Source of the DNA: Panorpa germanica
Taxonomy: Eukaryota > Arthropoda > Insecta > Mecoptera > Panorpidae
Length of the DNA stretch: 64,000 nucleotides
NCBI GenBank assembly: GCA_963678705.1
Contig: OY783213.1
Location: forward strand, 10,668,451-10,732,450
Direction of reading: 5' to 3'
Position 1 is the stretch's first letter, and the number at the start of each line of letters is the position of its first letter. Positions 48,906-59,987 of the stretch are shown here, piece by piece. The position numbers were made by a program, and so were the translations under genes. The notes under the pieces were generated by a model. That model did not search any database. It had not been told where the DNA came from and worked only from the letters and a program-made list of their open reading frames with translations.

Positions 48906-49768
48906 CCGTAACCTTTCTTGATAGTAAGTGAATCCCGGATGAAGTGGAGTAAGTTATTGAAAATTACTATATCTGGCAACACTATTATTAAAACAGCACT
49001 GGCAACATTATCCTTATGATGCTTGCTCACTTTATCATAAAATCAAGCTTCTATTTTAATAATTATCAATAAGCCAATGTGTTGAAAGTAATAAAAGTGC
49101 ATATTATATATCTATATCGTTTTCCCCAATCTACGATTCTTTGTTCATGATCTCGTATACACAAAGAGTACCGATTACGTTCGTACTGGTGGTTGATAAA
49201 CATATAAATACACTGTTAAAAATATTCTTAATTTTAATACAAATTTAATAGATAAATGCGTATTAAAATTAAGAACCAGAATTTTTTTTAATATGCATTT
49301 TTGTCTGAACTTGTTAAAGAATTCTTTGAAAATGCACTGAAAATTAATATTCTGGGATCTGAATATTTTTTAATTCCTGGTTCTAAAATATGCTTTAGAA
49401 CTGTTCTAAAATTTATACAGTTTTTTTTTTGAGAGTGAGAGAGAGAGTTTGCTGTTGTGATAGAGTGTACTAATGCGATACAACTCTAATATAATCTACT
49501 GACAATACTCCTCCACACTTTGTAGTCGGTTGTAATCTGTTCTAATGTGAGATGAGTCTGCTGACTCTCATTATATACTGATGCATGACAATGTAATATA
49601 ATGAAAAGATAAAAATTCGGTATTATTTAAATAAGTTTATTTGCAAAGTTTCGTCACACAAATTATAAATGTATTCAGGTTAAAATTAACATTATTCTCT
49701 TACGTAGAATGCTTATCTGTTTGGAGGAAATAAATGTATTAACTCATTTTAGATAAGATAGTTTATTT
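48906..49768. other. Intergenic AT-rich DNA, no gene seen
   Basis: Includes a short GA-rich simple repeat near 49432-49450. Otherwise nothing recognised. Confidence 0.35.
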
Positions 49769-50039
49769 TTTTTTTTTTTTTTTTTTTTTATTTAACGTCG
49801 GCCTATTTCCGATGCTGAGTCCTATCACCGACGACCTCCTTCAATGTTGGCAGTATTTATGGTGTCGTGGCCTCATATATGTGGGCTACACCACTGCCTA
49901 ATAACTGTATGATTATGTATGACCATAATCAATATAAGTTCATAATAACCAAACCCAGAAAATATATATCTGGTCCGGGGATCGAACCCGAAGACAGCAG
50001 TCGGCGTCAAGCATCAATGCTCTCGCCCACTGTGTCGTC
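49769..50039 (-). mobile_element. tRNA-derived SINE with 11-bp target duplication
   Basis: Minus-strand element with a poly(A) tail (seen as poly-T from 49769) and head GACGACACAGTGGGCGAGAG. The tRNA-like part has the B box GGTTCGATCCC. Flanked by ATAGTTTATTT at 49758-49768 and again at 50040-50050. It is the best full-length reference of the SINE family in this window; its tail reads GGCCGACGTTAAAT before the A-run. Confidence 0.92.
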
Positions 50040-50050
50040 ATAGTTTATTT

Positions 50051-50886
50051 GGCAAGCAACAGATTTATCTGACGATGTGTTAGAATATCTTAAAGTATTT
50101 GTTAGGGATATGTTAGACCAATTAGTATGTGTAAAAATCGTCATGTTGATATCAAGAACAGAGGTAAGTTCATGTTAAATTAAAAACATATTGGTCATAA
50201 ATACAGGTTTGGCAACGTTGTTGATGAAAAAGAGGACCCACTTTAAGTGGTTCGCCGCTAGGAAGCGCAGTGATCGACACCTCCAAACCACCTGTCAAAT
50301 ATGACACAAATAAATAAATGTGAATGTATTTTTAGAGTTACACATCTTTACTAATGAGATGTTAGTATTTTTATTATAATAAATATATTATTATGTAATG
50401 CATTACTCTTATATGACAACATTCTTTCTAATTCGTCGAAGATTCGCTAGACGTTCTTAATGTCAATTCCGCTGGAATATTGCTAATATTAAATATGCAT
50501 AAAGCATTTATCTAAAGCCGACGCCAAGCGATGCTACGAACTTTCCATCGTGTGGCCGATGTCATATACTGCTACACGAATCGTCCAACAACGGAAGGTT
50601 TTATACTTGAAGGTTTCTTTATTTACTTGAAAGTTTTTGTTAAACAGTGTCAGTGTCAATAATATCAACAAATTAATAAAATAAATAAATCATTCGGATT
50701 AAACATTCGTTCCACCGTGTAGTTGGAAACTTGCCATGTCAATCTTCCAATATTTTAATCAAACGTTCATCGCATCATCTGGAGCCGGCTTAATAAGTCA
50801 TAATTGTGGTTTTTATAACTTTAAACATTTATTGAGTAAAATATTATTCCCACCTTCGTAGTTTTATTTGTAACTTTATATTTTAA
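50051..50886. other. Intergenic AT-rich DNA, no gene seen
   Basis: No ORF or repeat recognised. Confidence 0.35.
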
Positions 50887-51439
50887 CTAGAGTTTTCCAC
50901 CGTCGCAAAGCGACGTCTTTTTAGTGTGTATGATTTGAATCCAAAAAAGTATTCGTTTTTTCATTTCAATTTTAATTGTATTTTCAAATTGAAATATTTA
51001 ACTCGTTCAATAATAAATAATTTTTCATATAAATTAACTAAAAAAATAATTTTCTTTTAACAAAATATAAAATATTTTCAATATATTTAACCTCTAATTT
51101 TCTCAACGGCCCCTTTTCCAATTTTTCAATTTCTAATTTTCAAAAAGTGTTGGCATTGAACACCGTAATACACATGCCAAATTTTAACTTTCTATCTTTT
51201 ACGAATTAAAAGTTATAGAAAATAAAAATACATTTTTTTATAAGTTTCTCCAAAATTACGGATTTTCCGGAAATTCAGGGGAAAACCCGAGGATGCCAAA
51301 AGTCTTAGATTTTTTTTCTCTACGAAATACGAAATTTTCATAAAGATGCATGTAGCCGTTTTCGAGCCACCATACGAATCGCGCAAACATATAAACAAAT
51401 AAACATATAAGCTTTCATTTAGAACATTATAATATAGGA
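50887..51439 (-). mobile_element. Non-autonomous Helitron, family hairpin-CTCTAG, full copy
   Basis: On the minus strand it starts A|TCCTATATTATAATGTTC and ends with the hairpin CGTCGCTTTGCGACG, 11 nt, CTAG|T. This gives the full Helitron signature (5' TC, 3' hairpin plus CTRR, insertion between A and T, no duplication). No Rep/helicase ORF, so it is non-autonomous. Confidence 0.85.
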
Positions 51440-52096
51440 TCTATAGGAAACATGAAAATATATACATAAAAATGAGGTTAGAAATCGCCGACTTGATCAT
51501 TTACGTCATGTGCATAAAGTGAGATAGATCGACGTGTCCTAGCGGATGTAACACGAATCATGAGATCCCAGACGTATGAGCGGCTCTTTAGCTTAGAGAA
51601 TAGCATTTTATAGTTTCCCGGTTCGTTGCCAGATCTGTTCTTACGTCCGTGTCTAGCGGTTTACAGGCATTATGTGCTTGAATGTCTAGATAGATATTAA
51701 GATACATCTTATCGCCGTAGTCTGACGGTACAACATTTTCCGTGTGAGAAAGTACGAAAAATGTAAAATTAGTTTTTGTGATAAATCTATTTAAAATGAA
51801 TTTTTTTACTTCTTTTGTAAATTTGTGGATGCCATATACTCAGAAGTCATTTGCGTATTGCTATCGTTATTATAAAACTATGCTCATTTCGTCAGACACA
51901 AAAATTGCGTAAGTAATCACTTTTTTGTTGTATAACAGAGATAGCAATAGTAGTGTAAGACTTAGTGTAAAAGAGATAATAGTAAATGTTTGTTTTGTTT
52001 GGCCTTATTAAGGAAGAAAGACGACAACTCAATAAGATGGTTAACTTTATGAATATGCAGTATGCAAATTTAATAGAATAATTAGAACTTTATTAG
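51440..52096. other. Intergenic, no gene seen
   Basis: No supported feature. It lies upstream of gene E. Confidence 0.35.
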
Positions 52097-53045
52097 AACT
52101 CAGAGCATCAATGCTTTCTGTTAGGCGCTGTATCTTCGGTGTCTATCATTGCACCAGCGTTATATTTTCTGTGTTTAGTTGTTATCAAGAATATTTGATT
52201 ATCAGTTTACATAATCATGAACTTAAGGGGTTATATACAGTTATTAGTCCCAAAAAAGCGATTTTTCAAAAAATTTCCTGATATTAATTGTATTAAAGTA
52301 AAAATTTGTACACATGTTATGGTAACTTTTAGCTGTATTTAAATATTTTTATATTTGCAAAAATAATAATTGGAAAGTTGCTATAGCTGATCTCCAGGAG
52401 CTCTTCTCAAAAAAGGCAATTTGCGGTGACCGCTATATCCTTAGACTGGATTATCTAAAATGAAAAAACCCAACGGATTTCGTTAAATGTATAATATAAT
52501 CTAAAAATTAATCGAAGGATTAAGCAAAATATTTTTTTTTTGACAAAATAGCGGCTTCTCAAAAAAAAAAAAACGATTTTTGACCAAATTTTTGGTCTTA
52601 AATTGTTTATAAAAAAAAATAATTATCGGTGAGATAAATCCTTAGATTAATTTCTTAAAGATATACTTAAGAAGTCTGTGTTAAGATTTGAGACTGATCG
52701 GTTCAACAGATTCCGAGAAATCACAGGCACCGTTTTTGAAAACACTATTTTGAGAAAAACGTTTTTAAATTTGTTTTTTTTTTCAACTTACATAACTTCA
52801 AAAATAATAGCCGGATTTACTTGAAATTTTCTGTGTGTGTACTTAAATATAAGCACATTACGAAAATTAAATTAAAAAAAATATATTTTTTTTGAAAATA
52901 TTAACTGTATATAACCCCTTGATATGCCTGGATATAGGCATATTACATCTCGATACCATGAAAACTACCAACAGAGTAGGATGTCGCCGATGATAGGTCT
53001 TTGCCTATGAATAGTCCGACGTTAAACCAATTAAACCAATTATAT
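52097..53045 (+). mobile_element. Diverged SINE split by a MITE
   Basis: The head (GAGCATCAATGCTTTCTG, then ATTTTCTGTGTTTAGTTGTT) and the tail (AGGATGTCGCCGATGATAGG, then AGTCCGACGTTAAA) are separated by a 696-bp MITE. The order agrees with the intact SINE at 49769-50039 read on its own strand. Confidence 0.75.
52225..52920. mobile_element. MITE with AAGGGGTTATATACAGTTA termini
   Basis: AAGGGGTTATATACAGTTA on the left and TAACTGTATATAACCCCTT on the right are perfect 19-bp inverted repeats. No transposase. It is inserted in the SINE above. The target duplication is not clear. Confidence 0.85.
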
Positions 53046-53305
53046 TTTGCCTAAACTTGACAAACTTGGTATTCATTGGCAAAATAAAAATAAATATTCT
53101 TATTGAAACATTAGCAGATTAATTTATACAAAATATTGCGATTACTTTTATTACATTATGATTATTTCAGATTTAAAAAGCAAATATTATTTTTACGATA
53201 AAATTTAAATTAAATTTGTTATCTTAATATACTCGTATATAACTCAAATATTGTCGCTTTCGTTCACTGTTTATTGTCTTACAACGAAATTTCTGTTTTA
53301 GAATA

Positions 53306-54343
53306 ATGACTGTTGATAAAAGTAAAATGTCCCAAATTCGGCGAACATTTCCACTGCTTCTTGCCTTTTTCACTGGATTGGTGATCAATACGTTATGGAT
53401 AATGGATTCAAGTTGCTCTAATTGCGTCAGCTTACCAATTGAAGAACAGACAGCGGTAACAGAAACTAATCCTTTAGATCATCCCTATCCAACGCAACTT
53501 CTTCCTGAAGATGATTATTACAAACTAATAAATATCACCAACTTTAACTTCACCATAATGAACCAACCTTGCAAAGACAATTTGGAAGTATTACTTCTCG
53601 TGGTGGTTCACACAGCAGCCCCCCATAAAGAGAATAGGGAAACGATCCGCAATACCTGGGGTCAGAAAATCCCGGAGGCAGAAGTATTGTTTATGCTGGG
53701 AGCAGTTGCTTCAGCTGAAGTTCAAGAAGAGATAAACAAAGAAAACGAGCAATTCAAAGATCTCATTCAAGGAAATTTTGAGGATGATTACCGAAACATG
53801 ACGTATAAGCATGTGATGGCGTTAAAATACGCAGCGTATCATTGCCCTCAGGCGAAATACGTCTTAAAGACTGATGACGATGTGTTTGTTAATATGCCAA
53901 AAGTGATTAGCTACGTGCAAGTACAATTAATCCCAATTAAAGCAGATAATTTCATGTTGTGTAAAATAATAAAACATGCCAAAGTATTTAGGAAAAACAA
54001 TAAGTGGGCAGTAAATTTAGACGAATATTCTGGTAAAGAATATCCCACTTATTGCGCAGGATGGAGTATCATTTATTCGTCGGATGTGGTATTCAAATTG
54101 TATTTAAATGCTCAGAAAACTCCGTATTTTTGGATTGATGATGTCCACGTCACTGGAACTTTGGCGGTTGCAACAAATATAACCCATGAATCGTTCAGTT
54201 GTATCACTCTTGCAGAGAGTAGAATGAAAGAGATTATCGACTTGAAAGATAAACAGAAAGTATTAGATTTCTTCCTCTTTGGACCAATGCAAATGTCTAT
54301 ATCAAATGTAAAAGATCTTTGGAATGCTTTATATGGAACATAG
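53306..54343 (+). CDS. GT31 gene E: beta-1,3-galactosyltransferase-like, 345 aa
   Basis: N-terminal basic segment, anchor at about residues 14-31, stem with HPYPTQLLP, then RNTWGQ (115-120), LIQGNFEDDYRNMTYKHVMA, LKTDDDVFVN (DDD 190-192), YPTYCAGWSIIYSSD (246-260) and WIDDVHVTG (276-284). The exon opened by the acceptor TTCTGTTTTAG (AG 53300-53301) begins AATAATGACT, and the start codon lies inside this conserved exon edge, so no uORF is possible. Most D-like and F-like of the paralogs. In gene F the equivalent ATG has been thrown out of frame. No catalytic residue is missing. Confidence 0.93.
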   Translation: MTVDKSKMSQIRRTFPLLLAFFTGLVINTLWIMDSSCSNCVSLPIEEQTAVTETNPLDHPYPTQLLPEDDYYKLINITNFNFTIMNQPCKDNLEVLLLVVVHTAAPHKENRETIRNTWGQKIPEAEVLFMLGAVASAEVQEEINKENEQFKDLIQGNFEDDYRNMTYKHVMALKYAAYHCPQAKYVLKTDDDVFVNMPKVISYVQVQLIPIKADNFMLCKIIKHAKVFRKNNKWAVNLDEYSGKEYPTYCAGWSIIYSSDVVFKLYLNAQKTPYFWIDDVHVTGTLAVATNITHESFSCITLAESRMKEIIDLKDKQKVLDFFLFGPMQMSISNVKDLWNALYGT

Positions 54344-54610
54344 GTATTTATGTAACATCTTTATTAACTGATAAAGTGGAATTAGTAATTATTATCTAAC
54401 ATGTAAAAAGTCATATGCTAAATAAGATATATCTTTATACTATAAATTCTTTTAAATGTAAGGTATATTTTGTATAATAATTTTTAACATAAATTGATCA
54501 CGTGATTCTTAGATTATTAAAAGTTAAGGCAGCGCTTTTTCTATTCTTGACTGAGGATTTTTTGAGGCACTAAACATGCGATTCTTGTTGTAAGAAGTTG
54601 AACACGTCCA

Positions 54611-54798
54611 CACTAGTGCGACATGCAACTTGATAAGTCGGAAGCTTTCATATTTCGAACGAATTCCCTTTCATTCGAGATTATATTCAAAACCGAAATT
54701 TCTTTAGATGTACCGACTTAGCTTTGAAACATTTTTGTTTCATAAAAATATTACCTAGACGGGTTTTATTAGTGTCGCATGTTTATGTCGCACTGGTC
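54611..54798. mobile_element. MITE, family CAGTGCGACAT, downstream of gene E
   Basis: Short 188-bp copy: CACTAGTGCGACATGCAACT on the left and inverted TATGTCGCACTGGTC on the right. Confidence 0.7.
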
Positions 54799-55013
54799 TA
54801 TATGTTAAAAACACATTTAGTTCAATAATGTCAACTTATGAATGAAAATATATAAATGTTGGATGTCGTACCAATCTGTACGAGGCATTACACATATTAA
54901 AGTGCTAATACATACTTCAAATAGATTGTTTATTATTTCAAGATACACAATATTTAAACAAACACAACTTATTGGTTGTTTTTGTGTAATTTAATATAAA
55001 TTTAACACTTGTA

Positions 55014-55036
55014 GAACATGCTTGAAGCGCATGTTA
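55014..55036. promoter_or_regulatory. Conserved dyad, second clear copy
   Basis: GAACATGCTT-GAA-GCGCATGTTA, matching 44643-44665 in sequence and spacing. Confidence 0.35.
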
Positions 55037-55338
55037 TAAAAGAAAATATAATATTTTAATAAGTACCTAGTTGTAAAAATATTTGCATTATTTTTACCGG
55101 TACATAGTAACTACTAGTGTCCGGATTTATATGCATTGTACATATTTTGCATATTTTAGCATATTTTAGAGAAAATATTTTCGGGAATATGACAATTATT
55201 TCGATTTAACATATTTTTATTTGTTTTGCGTGTTTTATGTTTTAGTGACTTAACTTTACTTGCATTTTTTCAATATGTTTACTTGCTTATTTCTCAAAAA
55301 GTTAATTAATTCTTAATATAGAAATTCCTAGCTGATGT

Positions 55339-55370
55339 CATCGCCGAACTATCGTTATTTGAACTATACA
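55339..55370. mobile_element. End fragment of the palindromic TA-flanked MITE
   Basis: ATCGCCGAACTATCGTTATT then TGAACTATA, matching the right arm of 47757-47972. Confidence 0.55.
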
Positions 55371-56446
55371 GTAAGTGTAAAAAAACCACACCAAGTTATG
55401 CAAAAAGATAAACGGATTGGTCAATAATTATTTTTTTGCAATCTTAGGTGTACGAATACTTTTTAAACTCACTGTATATAGATAAGGTATCTTGTATTCA
55501 ATGAAATTAAAGTATTAACTAATAATGCAATTATCACAGATAAAAAATCTTTTACGTTGCATCCTGCAGACGTATATTTTAAGAATATTTTAGTTTAATT
55601 GATTACGAAAACTAGAAGTGATAGTGATTTCGTGTTCAAAAAAAATATGTTTTAATTGCACAACTATCATATCCAATTCGTCAGCTATCTGCATCTGTGT
55701 CATATGCATCTGCATCCCCACCACGGAATAGATCGTCATGTGATCAACGTCATCGTGAAATGAAATAGATGTTTTGAACAGAGCAGCGGCAAGTTTGTTG
55801 CAATTTAAAATTCAATATGCACGGGTTGAGATACGTTTTAATCAAGGAGGTACGCTGAATACAAAAATTTATAACTTGATATTTTTAGTGATTGTGGAAA
55901 CAAGTATTTAGGAAAAATATTAGTGTCAGTGTTAAAAAGTTACTAATATTATATGTTAATTATATTTCTCACAGTGTTAATATGTTACTAAATTTCAATA
56001 TTGCAAGTATTTAAAGTTAGTATGTGTTTTTTAAACAATTTTTCTGAAACTTTAGGTACAGGTTTTGTTAATTATTTAATATAAAAAAATTATTATATAT
56101 TTAAATTTTTTTTTATTTGAGTATAATACCGTATATTTAACGACGTGTTATTTATATTAATTAACGACATATTTTTTATTTTAACATAACTATAACATAA
56201 TTATGCTATTAATATATTAATTTAATATGTTACATTATTATAATCTTGCATAAAAAGTTTTAATAACGTCAAACAAAATAAATATGTATCGAAACATAAT
56301 TTTTCTTATGTAACTGAACATTAGATTAAAGTAAAAAATGTTATGTAATAGCAAAACTATTTTATGTTAAATAAATCTTAAATATAACACATGACTTAAT
56401 AAGTTGAAAGGATGACATATAAATGCCGCCACGATTGTTAAATCCT

Positions 56447-56585
56447 TATGATTTTTGGTAGCACCAACCTTCAAACGATATGTGTCAAAATTTCATAATA
56501 TTTAGAACATTAGTTTACGAGTTACAGTGGTTTTAGTAACGCTACTTCAGTAATTTTTAAAACAATCTGAATTTCGTGTTTGTTC
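56447..56585 (-). repeat. Dispersed repeat, inverted partner of 48766-48905
   Basis: The reverse complement aligns over about 140 bp with 48766-48905. Confidence 0.7.
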
Positions 56586-57606
56586 ACTTGTTAAACATTT
56601 GCTTTGCTTTGATTTATACAACACAGAGAGTTTAAAATAAGATAAGATAACAATCCTTTTGATATATATTAAGCTCCATTAAAAAAATAATACAGTTAAG
56701 ACAAGACTATCGTCTTAGCACGTTTATTGACTTTGTCTTTGCTTGTTTAACTTATTTAACCAAACAGTCCGAAAACAGTTGTGCCTATACGACGTACCGT
56801 CAATGCAAAAAGTTTATCTCTCGGTAATACGAAATGCAAAATACAAAGTACATGAGGGACGAGCAAATATTGGGACTGTACCTTTGAAAATGAATTTTTC
56901 AATTCCCTATTAAACTGCTTTTTGCTTGTTAAAATGATTTTTTTATGCATATAATAGTTTAATAAATTAAAAATTACCTATAATTAATATCAAATTTATA
57001 TTAATTCAATTTAAATACAAATTAAATATTTTGAAAAAGGAATAATAAATTTTACAACGCTGCAAATTTACGTGTGTTGACGCATGCGTGATTTGGTTCT
57101 TTGACCAATAAATTGGTATATTTTATATAACATTTATTCCGATTTTGAATTTCCCGCTCAAATTGGCATTTGCAACGTTGCCGACTTATAACCTACATTT
57201 ACTGTTTCTTAAAGGTTTTATTTAAATATTTTCGTAAATAGGTATCCTTTCGATAATTTTCTTTTTGCAATAGTTACAGAAAAGATTATTTTATATACAT
57301 CTAGCTTTTGAAAGCCGTGTCACCATTTTTTTATAGTTAAAAGTTATATTATGTGGTGAAATTGAGTTAAAAATTATGATTTGTATTGAAAATGACTATT
57401 TTTAATCATGTATAAAAAGAAAAAACTATGAACCGTAGGTCTCTAAAATTTTGAGACAGCATGTATTTTAACTATTTGTATCGACCCTCCAAATTTCACA
57501 ACGTTTTCATCATTTACGTTAACGTCCTGTACCTCCTTAATAATTAAATTATCAATCAAAAACACAAGAAATGAATTATCTCTAACTGTGACCATTCTGT
57601 TTTAGA

Positions 57607-57642
57607 ATGACCGTTTCCTTTGATGGCTATTTAAAATGTTGA
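57607..57642 (+). promoter_or_regulatory. uORF overlapping the gene F start
   Basis: ATG two bases after the acceptor, 11 codons and TGA. It ends 4 nt past the A of the gene F ATG. It corresponds to the main start of gene E, displaced out of frame by an indel. Confidence 0.5.
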
Positions 57643-58649
57643 AAATAAGAAGAATATTTTCACTAGCTATTTCCTTCTTTGCTGGAGTGATTCTCAACAC
57701 ATTATGGAATATGGATTCTAATTATAAAGTGGTTATTGAAAATAGTCCACTAGATCATCCCTACCGAATAGACCTTCTTCCTCAAGGCGATTATAATAAA
57801 TTAATAGATTTAAGTAACTTTACCTTTAATATATTAAATCAACCTTGTAAGAAGAATACGAATAACGTTCTTCTAGTGCTGGTTCATTCAGCTCCTCTGA
57901 ATAATAAGACAAGAGACTCAATTCGCAATACTTGGGGACAACGAGTACCGGAAGTAGAAGTATTGTTTTTTCTAGGTGCGGTGGATTCAGAGGAAGTCCA
58001 AAACGAGTTGAATAAAGAAAATGAAATGTATAAAGATCTCATTCAAGGCAGTTTTACAGATGCTTACCGGAATTTGACGTATAAGCATGTTATGTTATTA
58101 AAATATGTAACGTATCATTGTCCTCAAGCTAAGTATGTCTTGAAGACAGATGACGATGTCTTCGTGAATACTCCAAGTGTGATTAGCTATGTGAAGAGTC
58201 ATCTAATTCCTATAAAAGCTGAGAATTTCTTGTTTTGCGCAGTACGAAGGAATGAAGTGATATTAAGACCTGAAGGACACACAAAGTGGGCAGTAACTTT
58301 GGAGGAATATTCAGGAACGATGTATCCTGCCTACTGTGAAGGATGGGCAATCATTTATTCGCCGGATGCAGTGTTCAAGTTGTATACAAACGCTCAAAAA
58401 ACTCCGTATTTTTGGATTGATGATGTCCACGTGACTGGAACTTTGGCAATTTCGACAAATATCACCCATGTGTCGTCTAGTCATCTGACTATTACAGAAC
58501 CTAAAGTGAAAGAGTTTATTGATTTAAGAGATAAGCAGAAAGTGTTAGATTTTTTCCTATTTGGACCAATGCAAATGACTGTAACAAATGTAAATGATCT
58601 TTGGAATACTTTATATGGTACTTCCGAATTTAACTGCAGGCAGAGCTGA
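57636..58649 (+). CDS. GT31 gene F: beta-1,3-galactosyltransferase-like, 337 aa
   Basis: Anchor at about residues 8-23, stem with HPYRIDLLP, then RNTWGQ (97-102), LIQGSFTDAYRNLTYKHVM, LKTDDDVFVN (DDD 172-174), YPAYCEGWAIIYSPDA (230-245) and WIDDVHVTG (260-268). It is full length, with a short added C-terminal tail (SEFNCRQS) after LYGT where D and E stop. Acceptor TTCTGTTTTAG (AG 57604-57605). The first ATG after the splice is out of frame; the chosen ATG corresponds to methionine 8 of gene E, so the N-terminus is shortened. The catalytic core is unchanged. Confidence 0.93.
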   Translation: MLKIRRIFSLAISFFAGVILNTLWNMDSNYKVVIENSPLDHPYRIDLLPQGDYNKLIDLSNFTFNILNQPCKKNTNNVLLVLVHSAPLNNKTRDSIRNTWGQRVPEVEVLFFLGAVDSEEVQNELNKENEMYKDLIQGSFTDAYRNLTYKHVMLLKYVTYHCPQAKYVLKTDDDVFVNTPSVISYVKSHLIPIKAENFLFCAVRRNEVILRPEGHTKWAVTLEEYSGTMYPAYCEGWAIIYSPDAVFKLYTNAQKTPYFWIDDVHVTGTLAISTNITHVSSSHLTITEPKVKEFIDLRDKQKVLDFFLFGPMQMTVTNVNDLWNTLYGTSEFNCRQS

Positions 58650-58924
58650 AAAGAGACTCCGAAGCAGTCTCGAGATAATTGATTAAATTTGTTAAAAAAC
58701 AAATCGATAGATTTTCTAATAAAAATTTGGAATATGTTTTTTGAATGTATACCAAAAGAAATAATTGAAGATTATAATATAAGAGTAAATCCGCAAAAAA
58801 ATATTTCTCTCTTTTCAAGCTAATTCTATCTACCGATTTGTTTTTCTATTATTAAGAAAAGACATTTATAATACGTCAAATGTATTTGCCTCAAAAATAT
58901 CTCCTATAAAGCTATTACATAATT

Positions 58925-58983
58925 CTATAATCCGGCACGTTCGTAGTCCCGACAATGCCGAATTAGCAAGTTTCTACTGTACT
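58925..58983 (-). mobile_element. Possible pogo/Tigger-type element end
   Basis: On the minus strand it reads TACAGTAGAAACTTGCTAAT then TCGGCATTG, followed by a GTGCCGGATTATAG motif. This resembles pogo-superfamily termini. No second end was found. Confidence 0.4.
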
Positions 58984-59360
58984 GTATTTATATATGTAAC
59001 ATAATTTAAGAGAAAACCGTTTTACATAATTAATAATTAAATTAGTAAATTTCCCAAATCGGTCCAGCGAACAGCATTTTATTATTATTTATATAGATAC
59101 ATAGAAGATAGATGTATTAAGTTATCTTAATGGAAGGCCCGAAACTCTTCAAACGGTCCATCTGGAAGAGCTCTTATACAGATCTTACTTTTAGTATTAC
59201 TTACTCTAATGACCCAATGCTAACAACATAAGATAAAGTAACAGCAAAAATGATTTCTTTTATTGAAAGAAAATTTATATCAAATTGTTTGTAAATATTT
59301 TGTACAATCTAAAAAAAATATGTAAATTGTAAATGTTAAAAATAACAAATGAAATATTTG

Positions 59361-59366
59361 AATAAA
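59361..59366 (+). terminator. Candidate poly(A) signal for gene F
   Basis: AATAAA about 710 nt after the stop, in sequence resembling the 3' end of gene G (TTTGTAAATATTTTGTA nearby). Confidence 0.35.
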
Positions 59367-59987
59367 ATAAATTATTATTATTTTGTATAAATTAATGTGT
59401 GTTTTTTTAGAAATTTATTTATATTTAAAAAAAATAGGATTATGTTTTTAAATTAGAAACAAATTCCAGATATTTTTAAAGAGGAATTGTTATAATAGTA
59501 CGTATTTCATATTCACTTCTATTTTAAAATGATTTGAATAGCTTTCGTAGTTCCACATAGTAGTTTCGATTTTATGTAGGTATATTACACCCAGCTATAA
59601 AAGTGCTGGTGATTGGATACAACTCATTTATTAGGGGAGGTTTAAAAATAAGATTTTCTCAGATTTGGTGTCATTTCAAAGAGTCACCCAAATCATTTTT
59701 TCGACCAATTTTGTTTTCTTAGCAGATGTGACTGAATTGATAATATGTACTATATTTAAACATATTTGTCATAAATTCGGCGCCACTGTATTGTGCCCGC
59801 CTTGGCTATCAGCTATATAAAGGGTGCATTCGTTTTGGGCGCTTACATCACCTCTCGGAGTAGTGCAGCAAAAGCGTGAGTGTCAATTCACGCTAACTCC
59901 CAAAACGAACACGGTGCAAGCGTTTTGATGAAAGCAACCTCATCAGTGTGACAATCATTAAATATCATTTCAAACCACCGCCATATT

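Larger units (their letters stand above)
54799..57605. other. Spacer between genes E and F
   Basis: AT-rich. Contains the dyad at 55014-55036, a fragment of the palindromic MITE at 55339-55370 and the dispersed repeat at 56447-56585. No gene seen. The untranslated first exon of F should be here if it has its own promoter. Confidence 0.4.
58650..59823. other. 3' flank of gene F and spacer
   Basis: AT-rich. A single transposon-like end at 58925-58983 and a candidate poly(A) signal at 59361. No gene. Confidence 0.4.
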
